From the NCBI RefSeq assembly GCF_009674585.1, contig NZ_WKJP01000001.1, positions 682,001 through 746,000 of the forward strand: a stretch of DNA of 64,000 nt, written 5' to 3'. The number at the start of each line of letters is the position of its first letter. Positions within the stretch are counted from its first letter, which is position 1. The position numbers and the translations under genes are program-made. This DNA comes from Haloferax marinisediminis. Its GTDB lineage: Archaea; Halobacteriota; Halobacteria; Halobacteriales; Haloferacaceae. The notes beneath the pieces are model-generated. The model saw only the letters and a list, made by a program, of their open reading frames with translations, ran no database searches and was not told where the DNA came from. This document shows, piece after piece, positions 51,588-62,533 of the stretch.

Positions 51588-53299
51588 TGCCCGTAGTCGA
51601 CGTTCAACCAGACGAACTGCGCCGCCTGACCGGCCACGAAGAGAAGTCCGACGAAGAGTTCAAAGAAGACCTGTTCGCGCTCGGCCTCGAGTTCGAGGGC
51701 GTGACCGACGACGGAGCGTTCCAACTGGAGTTCGGCCCTGACCGTCTCGACCGTCTCTCGGTCGAAGGTGTCGCCCGGTCGCTTCGCTACCAGTACGGCG
51801 ATGCTCGTGGCGTCTCCGTCCCGAAGACGAACGACCCCGACTGGACCATCGTCGTCGACGAGTCCGTTCCGGACGAGCGCCCGTACGTCACGGGGGCAGT
51901 CGTCCGCGGTGTCGACTTGGACGACGCCGCGCTGGACTCGCTCATCCAGTTGCAAGAGAAACTCCACGCGACGATGGGGCGCAAGCGCGCCAAAGGAGCC
52001 ATCGGCATCCACGACCTGACGATGCTGAAAGGCGACGTGCTCTCGGAGCAATCGACGGGGAACTCCATCACGTACAAGGGAATCGCCCCCGACGGCGACA
52101 CCTTCGTCGCCCTCGACTCCAACGAGGAACTTACTCCCGCGGAAGTGCTCGAACAGCACGCGACCGGCCGAAAGTACGCCGACCTCGTCTCCGAGTACGA
52201 GCGCTACCCGGCTATCTACGACGAAATCGGGCTGTTCTCGTTCCCGCCGGTCATCAACGGCCGCCGGACCGAGGTGTCGACCGACTCGCGTGACCTGTTC
52301 GTCGAACTCACCGGCACCGACCAGTGGACCATCGACCGGATGTGCAACATCATCTGCTACGCGCTGGCCGCCCGTGGGGCGACTATCGAGCAGGTCGAAG
52401 TCCAGTACGACGAGGGAACCGTCGTCAAGCCCGACTTCGAGGTCGACACGAAACACGTCAGCCACGACCGCATCGAGTCGATTCTCGGCATCGAGCTGGA
52501 GATGGACGAAGTCATCAACCTCTTCGAGCGCTCCGGCCTCGGTGTCGAAGCGGAACTCGGTGAGGAGACGATTTACGAAGTCTCCGTTCCGCCGTACCGC
52601 GTGGACGTCCTGCACCCTCTCGACCTCGTCGACGACGTGGGTCGCGCCTACGGATTCAACGAACTCGAACCGCGCTACCCCGACGTGGGAACGGTCGGCC
52701 AGCGACACGAGCGCTCTCGGGTCGCAGACGCCGCCCGGAACAGTCTCGTCGGCCTCGGGTTCGAGGACATGCTCAACTTCCACATGATTTCGGAGGAAGA
52801 GAACTACGAGCGGATGGGCATCGAACCTGGAACGGACGTTCTGGGTGGCGGCGAACCCGCCTCCATCACCGAACCGTACAGCGAGGACTACACCATGCTC
52901 CGGACGTGGGTACTCCCGTCGCTGTCGATGGTGCTGGAGAACAACACCCACCGCGCGTACCCGCAGGACCTCGCCGAAATCGGCCACGTGGCCCATCGCG
53001 ACGACGACGAGAACACTCGCGTCGCCGAAGCACGACACGTCGCTGCCGTCCTCGCACGCCACGACGTGAGCTACGAGGACGCGAAGGCCCGTCTCGCGAC
53101 GCTCTGCCGCGACTTCGACGTCGAACTGGAGACGCCGGCGACCGAGCACCCGTCGTTCATCCCCGGTCGAACTGCCGCCGTCGTCATCGACGGTGAAGAA
53201 GTCGGTATCGTCGGTGAACTCCACCCGAAGGTCATCGTCGAACACGACCTCGAACTGCCGGTCGCGGCGTTCGAATTCGACCTGTCTGCGCTACAGTAG
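51587..53299 (+). CDS. pheT: Phenylalanyl-tRNA synthetase beta subunit
   Basis: A 570-residue archaeal-type beta subunit, shorter than bacterial PheT. N-terminal editing B3/B4 region around GLFSFPPVINGRRTEV, followed by B5 domain and the class II-like domain (GRAYGFNELEPRYPDVGTVG and the ENNTHRAYPQDLAEIG stretch). It ends at the second-motif-like HPSFIPGRTAAVVIDGEEVG. Partner of PheS; also provides Tyr-tRNA(Phe) proofreading in this family. Confidence 0.96.
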   Translation: MPVVDVQPDELRRLTGHEEKSDEEFKEDLFALGLEFEGVTDDGAFQLEFGPDRLDRLSVEGVARSLRYQYGDARGVSVPKTNDPDWTIVVDESVPDERPYVTGAVVRGVDLDDAALDSLIQLQEKLHATMGRKRAKGAIGIHDLTMLKGDVLSEQSTGNSITYKGIAPDGDTFVALDSNEELTPAEVLEQHATGRKYADLVSEYERYPAIYDEIGLFSFPPVINGRRTEVSTDSRDLFVELTGTDQWTIDRMCNIICYALAARGATIEQVEVQYDEGTVVKPDFEVDTKHVSHDRIESILGIELEMDEVINLFERSGLGVEAELGEETIYEVSVPPYRVDVLHPLDLVDDVGRAYGFNELEPRYPDVGTVGQRHERSRVADAARNSLVGLGFEDMLNFHMISEEENYERMGIEPGTDVLGGGEPASITEPYSEDYTMLRTWVLPSLSMVLENNTHRAYPQDLAEIGHVAHRDDDENTRVAEARHVAAVLARHDVSYEDAKARLATLCRDFDVELETPATEHPSFIPGRTAAVVIDGEEVGIVGELHPKVIVEHDLELPVAAFEFDLSALQ

Positions 53300-53379
53300 C
53301 GCGTCAGGTTTCTGTTTTCTTCTCGAATGTGCCGACGGGTTCCGTGAGGTTATCTACTCCCGAGTCCTCCGGAGTCCCG

Positions 53380-54248
53380 ATGAAAATCCTCGTAACCGGC
53401 GCAACCGGGCAACAGGGCGGCGCCGTCATCGACCACCTTCTCGCTGACGAATCGGGTCAGTACGAGGTGTACGGACTCACTCGCGACCTGTCGAGTGCCG
53501 CTGCTCGGTCGCTCGTCGAACGCGGCGTCCACGTCGTCGAAGGTGATTTGCGCGACCGAGACCGGATGGTGACGCTCCTCGAAGGCGTCGACGGCGTCTT
53601 CTGCGTGACGACGTTCTTCGAAGACGGCCCAGAGATTGAGACCGAACAAGGCGTGACCGTTGCTGACGCCGCGGCCGAGGTTGGCGTCTCTCACTTCGTC
53701 TACGCGTCTGTCTCCGCTGCGGACCGCGCCCCACTCGCGCACTTCCAGTCGAAGTTCGCTGTCGAAGAACACATCCGCGGGCTCGACCTTCCAGCGACGA
53801 TTATCCGCCCGCCGTACTTCATGCAGAACTTCGAGTGGCTTCGAGGTGACATCGAGGCCGGAACGCTCCAGTTACCGCTGTCACCAGACAGCGTCCTCCA
53901 CATGGTCTCGCCGACGATATCGGCCAGACGGTCGCGGCCGCATTCGCCGACCCCGACCGATTCGTCGGCGAGACCATCGACCTCGTGGGCGACGCACTGA
54001 CACCCACCGAAATCGCTGCCACGTTCGCCGACGTGCTGGATATCGCGGTCGAGTTCGTCTCGGTCCCACTCGACGAGTACCGCGAGCAGCGCGGCGACGA
54101 AATCGCCGACATGTACGCGTGGTTCGACGACGGCGCGTACGACGCGACCCGTCCGGACCTCTCTCGATTTGGCATCTCGCTCCGAACGCTCGCACAGCAC
54201 CTCGCCGACAACGACACGTGGCGGCCCGCACCTGCCCCGGTTAGATAA
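53380..54248 (+). pseudogene. NmrA-like NAD(P)-binding protein, frameshifted
   Basis: An NmrA/atypical SDR protein of about 290 residues split over two frames. The first part starts MKILVTGATGQQGGAVIDHLL (dinucleotide motif GATGQQGG) and is coherent to LPLSPDSVLHMVS near 53910. It then degenerates to Ser/Arg-rich sequence and stops at 54000. The frame two bases on continues DDIGQTVAAAFADPDRF and GDALTPTEIAATFADVLDIA to 54248. The total length is one base short of a multiple of three. A one-base deletion around 53905-53915 explains it; a sequencing error is equally possible. Confidence 0.85.
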
Positions 54249-54342
54249 CTACGGGTAATTTAAGATTCCTCGTCATTCCTTTTGTGCATTTGGTTTGAGA
54301 ACGATAGAAACCTTTAGGATGTAACTCATCGCCAGTTCTTGT

Positions 54343-55548
54343 ATGAACGATTATGAACTAACCCGCGAGACGCTGGCAGTCACCCACGGCGAGCGCGGAC
54401 AGGCCCCCGCACCCGGTATCGAAGACGTCGTCATCCCGCTTCACCTGTCGTCGACGTATTCGGTTCCCGACGTGGACCCCGATGCGGACCTCGAACTGCT
54501 GGACCCGGACGCGGGTGAGTTTCTCTATTCGCGCTTGTCGAACCCCACGCGTAACGCGTTAGAGCATCGGTTAGCAGCGCTCGAAGGGGCCGAACACGCC
54601 CTCGCGTTCGTCTCCGGGACGGCGGCGATTGCGGCGACGATGACGGCGGTGATTCGCCCCGGCGACCACATCGTCGCGTTCGAAGACCTCTACGGCGGGA
54701 CCAAGACGATGCTCAACCGCCTCTTCGGCGAACGACTCGGCGTCGACGTGACGTTCGTGGACGCGACGGACCCCGAAAACGTCGAATCCGCGATGCGTGA
54801 CGAGACGCGCCTCATCTGGATGGAGACGCCGACGAATCCGCTCATGCACCTGTGTGACATCGAGGCCATCGCGGCAATCGCCGACGAGTGGGACGCCGTC
54901 TTCGGCGTGGACAACACGTTCCTCAGTCCGTACTTCCAGAACCCGCTGTCACTCGGCGCCGACGTGGTCGTCCACAGCACCACGAAGTACCTCAACGGCC
55001 ACTCCGACTCGATTGGGGGCGCCGTCGTCACCAACCGTGACGATATCATGGACGAACTCGCGTTCCTCCAGCGCGTCGGCATGGGGTCGATGCTCTCGCC
55101 GTTCGACTCGTACATGACCCTTCGCGGTATCAAGACCCTCCCGCTTCGGATGCGCCAACACGAAGAGAACGCGATGGAGATTGCGCGGTTCCTCGAATCT
55201 CACGAGGCCGTCACGCGCGTCCTGTATCCGGGCCTCGAATCTCACCCACAACACGAACTCGCCGCACGCCAACAGTCTGGATTCGGTGGGGTGCTCTCGT
55301 TCGAGCTCGACACCGACCTCGACGGCACGGCCGAGTTCCTCGGTCGCCTCCGTGAGTTCCCACTCGCAGTCAGTCTCGGTGGCGTCGAGAGTCTCATCGA
55401 GCATCCGGCGACGATGACGCACTCGCCGCTCGCACAGACCGAACGCGACGCACTCGGTATCTCGGACTCGTTGCTCCGGATGTCTGTCGGTGTCGAGCAC
55501 GTCGACGACCTCCTCGCAGACCTCGACGCGGCGCTGGCCTCGGTCTGA
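54343..55548 (+). CDS. Cystathionine gamma-synthase/lyase family PLP enzyme
   Basis: A 401-residue member of the Cys/Met metabolism PLP family, third in the window. The YSRLSNPTRNALEHRLAALEG region and PLP lysine in VVHSTTKYLNGHSD are present. STTKY with GHSD is typical of cystathionine gamma-synthase/lyase, differing from the STTKWIHG of the O-acetylhomoserine sulfhydrylases at the left. It could run transsulfuration in either direction or act as methionine gamma-lyase. Its AT-rich upstream region (54249-54342) probably holds the promoter. Confidence 0.88.
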   Translation: MNDYELTRETLAVTHGERGQAPAPGIEDVVIPLHLSSTYSVPDVDPDADLELLDPDAGEFLYSRLSNPTRNALEHRLAALEGAEHALAFVSGTAAIAATMTAVIRPGDHIVAFEDLYGGTKTMLNRLFGERLGVDVTFVDATDPENVESAMRDETRLIWMETPTNPLMHLCDIEAIAAIADEWDAVFGVDNTFLSPYFQNPLSLGADVVVHSTTKYLNGHSDSIGGAVVTNRDDIMDELAFLQRVGMGSMLSPFDSYMTLRGIKTLPLRMRQHEENAMEIARFLESHEAVTRVLYPGLESHPQHELAARQQSGFGGVLSFELDTDLDGTAEFLGRLREFPLAVSLGGVESLIEHPATMTHSPLAQTERDALGISDSLLRMSVGVEHVDDLLADLDAALASV

Positions 55549-55644
55549 AGTCGCGTCGGTATTCCTTCCACGGCCCCAACCCGTTTGTCTGGGCCGCTAA
55601 CCGAGTTGTTTAACAGTCTACCCAGTGGTAGATACGCCAAACCA

Positions 55645-58251
55645 ATGCCGAGCGGAGAATACGACCCGGAAACCGTCGAGGCGAACTGGCAAGAGAGGTG
55701 GGTCGACGAAGACCTGTACGCGTACCCAGCGGGTGCTGTAGACCCCGACACCGTCTTCTCCATCGACTCGCCGCCGCCGACTGTCTCCGGGAGTCTTCAC
55801 TGGGGCCACGTCTACGGCTTTACTCTCCAAGACTTCGTCGCCCGGTTCAACCGGATGCGTGGCGAGGAGGTTTACTTCCCGTTCGGATACGACGACAACG
55901 GAATCGCGTCCGAACTGCTGACCGAAGAGGAACTCGGCATCAAGCACCAGGACTACGAGCGACGCGAGTTCCAGAAACTCTGCCGCGAGGTCACCTCGAA
56001 GTACGAAGCGGAGTTCACCGAGAAGATGCAGAACCTCGGTATCTCTATCGACTGGGACCAGACGTACCAGACGATTTCGCCCGAGGTCCAGCGCATCTCG
56101 CAGCTCTCGTTCGTCGACCTCTACGAGAAGGACCGCCAGTACCGCCAGCGCGCGCCAGCCATCTGGTGTCCCGAGTGTGAGACCGCGATTTCGCAAGTCG
56201 AAACTGAAGACGACGAACAGCATTCGCACTTCCACGACATCGAGTTCGGCGTCGCCGATTCGGACGATTCGTTCGTCATCTCGACGACGCGTCCCGAACT
56301 CCTCCCTGCGTGTGTCGCCGTCTTCGTCCACCCCGACGACGACGACAACCAGCACCTCGTCGGTCAAGAGGCGGAGGTTCCGCTGTTCGGTCAGCGCGTG
56401 CCCATCCTCGAAGACGAGCGTGTCGACTTAGAGACCGGAACGGGCCTCGTCATGTGCTGTACCTTCGGTGACCAGACGGACATCGAGTGGTACCAGGCAC
56501 ACGACCTGCCCCTCCGCGTCGCCATCGACGAGTCCGGCACGATGACCGAGGTTGCCGACGAGTACGCCGGTCTGTCCTCTGACGAGGCCCGCGAGGCAAT
56601 CGTCTCGGACCTCGACGACGTCGATGCACTCCTCGACAAGCGCGCCATCACGCACACGGTCAACGTCCACGAACGCTGTGGCACGAGCGTCGAGTTCCTC
56701 GTCAAAGACCAGTGGTACATCAAACTGCTCGACAAGCGCGAGGAGTACCTCGAAGCAGGTGAACAGATGGACTGGTTCCCGGACAAGATGTTTACGCGGT
56801 ACAAGAACTGGATCGAAGGACTCCAGTGGGACTGGGCCATCTCGCGCCAGCGCTCGTCCGGAATTCCGTTCCCGGTCTGGTACTGCGGCGACTGTGAACA
56901 CGTCGTCGTCGCCGAGCGCGAAGACCTGCCGGTCGACCCGCTTTCGGACGACCCGCCGGTCGATTCGTGTCCCGAGTGTGGTCACGACGAGTTCGTCGCC
57001 GAAGACGACGTCTTCGACACCTGGGCGACGTCGTCGCTCACGCCACTCATCAACGCTGGATGGGACTGGGACCCCGAGACCGAGTCGTTCGAGATGGACA
57101 AGCCCGAACTCTACCCGTTCGACATGCGCCCGCAGGGCCACGACATCATCTCGTTCTGGCTGTTCCACACGGTCGTCAAGTGCTACGAGCACACCGGCGA
57201 GGTTCCGTTCGACAGCGTGATGATCAACGGGATGGTCCTCGACGAGAACCGCGAGAAGATGTCGAAGTCCGTCGGCAACGTCGTCTCCCCCGACCAGGTT
57301 CTGGAGAAGTTCCCCGTCGACGCCGCCCGCTACTGGGCCGCCGGAAGCGCCGTCGGCGACGACCTCCCATATCAGGAGAAGGGCCTCGTCGCGGGCGAGA
57401 AACTGATGCGCAAACTCTGGAACGCGTCGAAACTCGTCGAGAGCCTCACCGAAGACGCCCCCGAGGAGTTCGACCACGACGACCTCAAGACGCTCGACCG
57501 CTGGCTGCTGGCCTCGCTCGACCGCGAAATCGAGTACGTCACGGAGAAGTTCGAGAACCGCGAGTTCTCGAAGGCCCGCGATAGCCTCCGGAGTTTCTTC
57601 TGGCACACGTTCTGTGACGACTACCTCGAAATCGCCAAACAGCGACTCCGCGAGGGCGACGACCCGTCGGCGGCGTACACGCTTCAGACTGCCCACCAGC
57701 AGTTCCTCATCATGTTCGCGCCCATCCTCGCTCACGTCACCGAGGAGCTCTGGCGCGACATGTACTCCGAAGAGAGCGTCCACGAACAGTCGTGGCCCGA
57801 ACCGCTCGGCCTCGACGCCGACTTCGAGGCAGGCGAGACTGCCATGGCCGTCGTCGGTGCCCTCCGGAAGTACAAGAGCGACGCCCAACTCTCGATGAAC
57901 GCGTCTGTCGAGGATGTCGAAGTCTACGGCAACATCGACGGCTTCGAGGAGGACATCAGCGGCGTGATGCACGTCGAGTCGCTCTCGTCGACCGACGACG
58001 AACCGCCAATCGAGTCGGTCATCTCGGGTATCGACCTCGACTACTCCATCGTCGGCCCCGAGTTCGGCAGCAAGGTTCCTGACATCGAGGCGGCACTCGC
58101 ACAGGACGACTACGAACTCGTCGGCGACGAACTCCACGTCGCGGGCGTCGAACTCGGCCCCGACGCGTTCGAGGTCAACGAAGAGCGCACCTACTCCGGC
58201 GAGGGCGAATTCGTCGAGACCGAGGGCGCGCTCATCATCATCAAGAACTGA
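55645..58251 (+). CDS. valS: Valyl-tRNA synthetase
   Basis: Class I synthetase of 868 residues. HIGH equivalent is GSLHWGHVYG, the KMSKS loop is REKMSKSVGN, and an inserted CP1 editing domain lies between (STTRPELLPACVAVFVHP marks the editing site). A zinc-knuckle pair is present around CPECETAISQ and CPECGHDEF. ATG 55645 (MPSGEYDPETVEANWQ) matches the family start; the frame opens earlier at 55585. A hairpin and pyrimidine/T tract follow the stop. Confidence 0.95.
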   Translation: MPSGEYDPETVEANWQERWVDEDLYAYPAGAVDPDTVFSIDSPPPTVSGSLHWGHVYGFTLQDFVARFNRMRGEEVYFPFGYDDNGIASELLTEEELGIKHQDYERREFQKLCREVTSKYEAEFTEKMQNLGISIDWDQTYQTISPEVQRISQLSFVDLYEKDRQYRQRAPAIWCPECETAISQVETEDDEQHSHFHDIEFGVADSDDSFVISTTRPELLPACVAVFVHPDDDDNQHLVGQEAEVPLFGQRVPILEDERVDLETGTGLVMCCTFGDQTDIEWYQAHDLPLRVAIDESGTMTEVADEYAGLSSDEAREAIVSDLDDVDALLDKRAITHTVNVHERCGTSVEFLVKDQWYIKLLDKREEYLEAGEQMDWFPDKMFTRYKNWIEGLQWDWAISRQRSSGIPFPVWYCGDCEHVVVAEREDLPVDPLSDDPPVDSCPECGHDEFVAEDDVFDTWATSSLTPLINAGWDWDPETESFEMDKPELYPFDMRPQGHDIISFWLFHTVVKCYEHTGEVPFDSVMINGMVLDENREKMSKSVGNVVSPDQVLEKFPVDAARYWAAGSAVGDDLPYQEKGLVAGEKLMRKLWNASKLVESLTEDAPEEFDHDDLKTLDRWLLASLDREIEYVTEKFENREFSKARDSLRSFFWHTFCDDYLEIAKQRLREGDDPSAAYTLQTAHQQFLIMFAPILAHVTEELWRDMYSEESVHEQSWPEPLGLDADFEAGETAMAVVGALRKYKSDAQLSMNASVEDVEVYGNIDGFEEDISGVMHVESLSSTDDEPPIESVISGIDLDYSIVGPEFGSKVPDIEAALAQDDYELVGDELHVAGVELGPDAFEVNEERTYSGEGEFVETEGALIIIKN

Positions 58252-58260
58252 GCGAGAGAC

Positions 58261-58292
58261 GGCGACCGCTCGGTCGCAGAAAACTCTCTTTT
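58261..58292 (+). terminator. Hairpin and T tract after valS
   Basis: GCGACC-gctc-GGTCGC (58262-58277) is followed by CTCTCTTTT (58284-58292), resembling an intrinsic terminator at the convergent junction with pyrD. Confidence 0.5.
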
Positions 58293-59346
58293 ACCGGTCT
58301 ACACCGACGGCGTCTTCGATACTGTCGAAGCCGTCGCGTTCGAGGCGGTCGAGGAGGCCGCGGTTGATGTCGCGAGCGATGGACGGGCCTTCGTATATCA
58401 TGCCCGTGTAGAGTTGGACCATCGACGCGCCCGCGCGAATCTTCTGGTAGGCTCCTTCGGCGTCGGAGACGCCACCCACGCCGATGATGGGCACGTCGCT
58501 TCGGTCGGCGATGAAACGAATCATCTCGGTGGCCGAGTTCTCGATGGGCTTTCCGGAGAGGCCGCCGCGTTCGGCCTGATTGGCGTTCTGGAGCGAGTCG
58601 GGTCGGGAGGTGGTCGTGTTGCTCGCGATGATGCCGTCGAGGGAGAGGTCGTCGACGACTTCGAGTGCGTCTTCGACGGCGGGGTCCGGAAGGTCGGGGG
58701 AGAGTTTCACGAGGAGCGGGTCGGCACCTGCGTCCACGAGCGTTCCGAGAATCGCTTCGAGGGAGTCGCGGTTCTGGAGGTCGCGGAAGCCCTCGCTGTT
58801 GGGACACGAGACGTTGACGACGAAGTAGTCCGCACCGTCGGCGACGCGTTCGTAGGTGTACAGGTAGTCTTCGGGGGCGTCCTCGGTGTCTGTCACCTCG
58901 GAGAGGGCGAGATTGACGCCGAGCGGAACGTCCGGACGTGGACCAGTCGAGAGTCGTTCGCCGACTGCGTCCGCACCCTCGTTGTTGAGGCCCATCCGGT
59001 TGATGAGCGCCTCGTCTTCGGGGAGGCGGAACATGCGTGGCCGGGAGTTCCCAGACTGTGGTTTCGCAGTGACGCCGCCGACTTCGATGTGCCCGAATCC
59101 GAGCGCTGCGAGGACGGTCGGAATCTCGGCGTTCTTGTCGAATCCGGCGGCGACGCCGACGGGATTGGGGAAGTCGAGTCCGAAGGCAGTCGTCGAAAGC
59201 CGTGGGTCGTCCACGCGGTACTGGTGTTCGAGGAACGATTCGACTGGCGTATCGCGGACCGACTGGAGCAGTCCGTGAATCGTCCGATGTGCAGTCTCTG
59301 GTGGGAGCGAAAAGAGGACTGGTTTGGCGAGTTGATAGGGGTTCAT
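58291..59346 (-). CDS. pyrD: Dihydroorotate dehydrogenase, class 2-like
   Basis: FMN enzyme oxidising dihydroorotate to orotate in pyrimidine synthesis, 351 residues. The N-terminal helices (MNPYQLAKPVLFSLPPETAHRTIHGLL) are those of class 2, quinone-dependent enzymes. The catalytic-base loop reads VVNVSCPNSEG, with Cys at the position that is normally Ser in class 2 and Cys in class 1. FMN-phosphate loop is IGVGGVSDAEGAYQKI. ATG 59346 is the family start. Pyrimidine link to upp in the same window. Confidence 0.92.
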   Translation of the reverse strand: MNPYQLAKPVLFSLPPETAHRTIHGLLQSVRDTPVESFLEHQYRVDDPRLSTTAFGLDFPNPVGVAAGFDKNAEIPTVLAALGFGHIEVGGVTAKPQSGNSRPRMFRLPEDEALINRMGLNNEGADAVGERLSTGPRPDVPLGVNLALSEVTDTEDAPEDYLYTYERVADGADYFVVNVSCPNSEGFRDLQNRDSLEAILGTLVDAGADPLLVKLSPDLPDPAVEDALEVVDDLSLDGIIASNTTTSRPDSLQNANQAERGGLSGKPIENSATEMIRFIADRSDVPIIGVGGVSDAEGAYQKIRAGASMVQLYTGMIYEGPSIARDINRGLLDRLERDGFDSIEDAVGVDR

Positions 59347-59409
59347 TGCTGAATTGTGTGCGGTCCGCTGGAGGCGGTTCTGTTTCGAGACGTCACGGCA
59401 CACCCGTGT

Positions 59410-59607
59410 TCAGAAGTCGTGTTCGACCTGGTCTGGGTCTGCTTTCTGGATGATGATTTTCCCGTCTCGAACGCGGACGAATACCTCGTCGCCGATCTCC
59501 ATGCCGGCAACTGCGAGTTCGTCTTCGTGGAGGTTGACGTGGACGTTGTGATACTCGCCATTCTCGTCTTTGGCGCCACTCGGGCTGAGCTTCTTTTTCC
59601 GGACCAT
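59410..59607 (-). CDS. AbrB/SpoVT-like small DNA-binding protein
   Basis: A 65-residue protein, MVRKKKLSPSGAKDENGEYHNVHVNLHEDEL... with a swapped-hairpin AbrB-type core (VHVNLHEDELAVAGMEIGDEVFVRVRDGKIIIQKA). Basic N-terminus. ATG 59607 is chosen because the minus-strand TATA-like ACTTATGTA (59641-59650) lies between it and the longer in-frame start at 59673. AbrB-type proteins are regulators or antitoxins; no toxin gene is beside it. Confidence 0.75.
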   Translation of the reverse strand: MVRKKKLSPSGAKDENGEYHNVHVNLHEDELAVAGMEIGDEVFVRVRDGKIIIQKADPDQVEHDF

Positions 59608-59756
59608 CTGGGGGTCTATCCGTTGGTTCGCCGCAGGGAATACATAAGTGTTGTCTCCGTCATTCCTCGCCACGCCGATTTTCCTCCCATTTCGAGTGTT
59701 TTTGCGACAAATTCGTCTGCGTGTTGACGACTCTCCAGCGTCACCATCCGCCGAGA

Positions 59757-59806
59757 GTATATAAGTAGATGCCCGTCGTCGGTCGAAAATGGGCGATATA
59801 TTTATG
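59757..59806 (+). promoter_or_regulatory. Two TATA boxes upstream of MC1 gene
   Basis: GTATATAAG at 59757-59765 and GATATATTTATG at 59795-59806. The second would start transcription about 15 bases before ATG 59845, leaving room for the AGAGGTGG ribosome-binding site at 59831-59838. Confidence 0.6.
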
Positions 59807-59844
59807 ATGTGCCATGTGGTTCATTGGCATAGAGGTGGAAAATC

Positions 59845-60159
59845 ATGGTACGCGAGGACGGTAAACGGAATTTCGTGCTCCGAGAGGAGGACGGTACAGA
59901 GACGAGTGTTTTCTCCGGGAGCATGCCACGGCAGGCAGCGCTCAAGGCAGCACGACGACTCGACCCAGCAGGGTCCGAAGAGGAAGCACAAGACGGCGCA
60001 GTCGAGATTCGACTCCGTGAGAAGGGAACCGACAAGGTTCACATCTTCGACGCGTGGGCGTGGGAGAGTAGCGCTCCTGAGGACAAGCCCGGCTGGATGG
60101 AAGGGAGCATCACCAAAGGAAACGTCTCTAAGAAGGGCATCGAGCACCTCGAAGAGTAG
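59845..60159 (+). CDS. Non-histone chromosomal protein MC1
   Basis: A 104-residue small DNA-bending protein. It matches methanogen MC1 along its length: RNFVLREEDGTETSVFSGSMPRQAALKAARR, IRLREKGTDKVHIFDAW and KPGWMEGSITKGNVSKKGIEHLEE. The halophilic version has an acidic insert (about 43-53). MC1 compacts and bends DNA in archaea lacking Alba. A proper ribosome-binding site and strong double TATA promoter suggest high expression. Confidence 0.93.
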   Translation: MVREDGKRNFVLREEDGTETSVFSGSMPRQAALKAARRLDPAGSEEEAQDGAVEIRLREKGTDKVHIFDAWAWESSAPEDKPGWMEGSITKGNVSKKGIEHLEE

Positions 60160-60489
60160 TCCGACAACGGTCACTTTCTTATCGCACGCGGGTACGCACG
60201 CACGAGCGATGCGTCTGTAGTTCGAGTAGCGAGTAGGCGAACGTCGAGCCGGTTTCTGATGCTCGGAACCACACAGACCCCCAGCGAGTCGATACGCCTT
60301 TGACTACGGCACCGTCAGTTTCGCTTGCGCGACCAACACCCGGTCAGACCGTACGTACAACGCGGGGGATGAACGGCCGGCCTCCAGTCGCGCGACATCA
60401 ACACTCACGAGAGACATTCATGTTTCTCTGAATTCATCACGATTTTATGAGGCTTCTCGACATGAAACCGCATGACGAAGCGCCTTTGG
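60160..60489. other. Intergenic region upstream of the rRNA promoters
   Basis: No gene supported. The stretch includes a TATA-like ATTTTATGA (60442-60450) that resembles the rrn promoter cores downstream, so it may hold an additional promoter. Confidence 0.45.
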
Positions 60490-60508
60490 TTCGACGGCCT
60501 TTTATGTA
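60490..60508 (+). promoter_or_regulatory. rrn promoter P1
   Basis: TTCGACGGCCTTTTATGTA matches the haloarchaeal rRNA promoter pattern TTCGANGG followed by a TTTTATG TATA core. Confidence 0.75.
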
Positions 60509-60636
60509 ACCGTGCCATTCGAAGTAATGTGAAGAAGCGCACGGGGGCACTCCCCCCGAAGGCTTCGTCCGAACGCCCACCGACCCAAGGTCGTTTGGCG
60601 CTCCACGGGATGACACACCTTCCCGGGGTGCCGACG

Positions 60637-60654
60637 ATACGACGGCCTTAAGTG
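60637..60654 (+). promoter_or_regulatory. rrn promoter P2
   Basis: ATACGACGGCCTTAAGTG, a second copy of the CGACGG plus TTAAG-type core. Confidence 0.65.
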
Positions 60655-60743
60655 GTCCAAGGCATTTCGGAAGAATGCGAACGACACAACGCGATTTCGG
60701 GGCGTTTCAACGCGTCCCGATTCACGGGTTGGGTCGAGCGAGG

Positions 60744-60760
60744 TTCGACGGGTTTATACC
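60744..60760 (+). promoter_or_regulatory. rrn promoter P3
   Basis: TTCGACGGGTTTATACC, a third copy; the GTTTATA core is closest to the 16S gene. Confidence 0.75.
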
Positions 60761-60841
60761 CTCGAACCACCTCGATTCAAATCCGAAGGAAATGAGGATT
60801 CCGCCCCTGCGGTACGCCGCAAGACGGTATCTGATGTTAGC

Positions 60842-60884
60842 CCTAGTAGTTCGGTGATATCCGAACGGATATCAGCGAACTCGG
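60842..60884 (+). other. 5' arm of the pre-16S processing stem
   Basis: Complementary to 62482-62525 downstream of 16S: CCTAGTAGTTC pairs with GAACTACTAGG, TCCGAACGGA with TCCGTTCGGA, and GCGAACTCGG with CCGAGTTCGC, separated by small bulges. This is the archaeal bulge-helix-bulge processing helix cut by the EndA type of endonuclease. Confidence 0.85.
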
Positions 60885-60965
60885 ACCTTTGAACGGTGAT
60901 TTGACAGCATTACGCTGCCATTCACCCGCCAACACCCCGCGACCAGGTTTAAATGGTCGCGACCC

Positions 60966-62439
<1,474 letters not shown>

Positions 62440-62481
62440 AACGAACGAGACCACCCCGACGGGGTGGCTCACTTTCGATCT

Positions 62482-62525
62482 CCCGAGTTCGCCGACGTCC
62501 GTTCGGACACCTTAGAACTACTAGG
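62482..62525 (+). other. 3' arm of the pre-16S processing stem
   Basis: Pairs with 60842-60884 as described for the 5' arm, closing the 16S precursor loop just before tRNA-Ala. Confidence 0.85.
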
Positions 62526-62533
62526 GCTGACAC

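Noticed and set aside
51341-53245. Minus-strand open frame of 634 codons antisense to pheT
   Set aside because: It mirrors pheT codons with no recognisable domain. pheT is certain.
56428-58137. Minus-strand open frame antisense to valS
   Set aside because: Shadow of valS; composition and content do not suggest a protein family.
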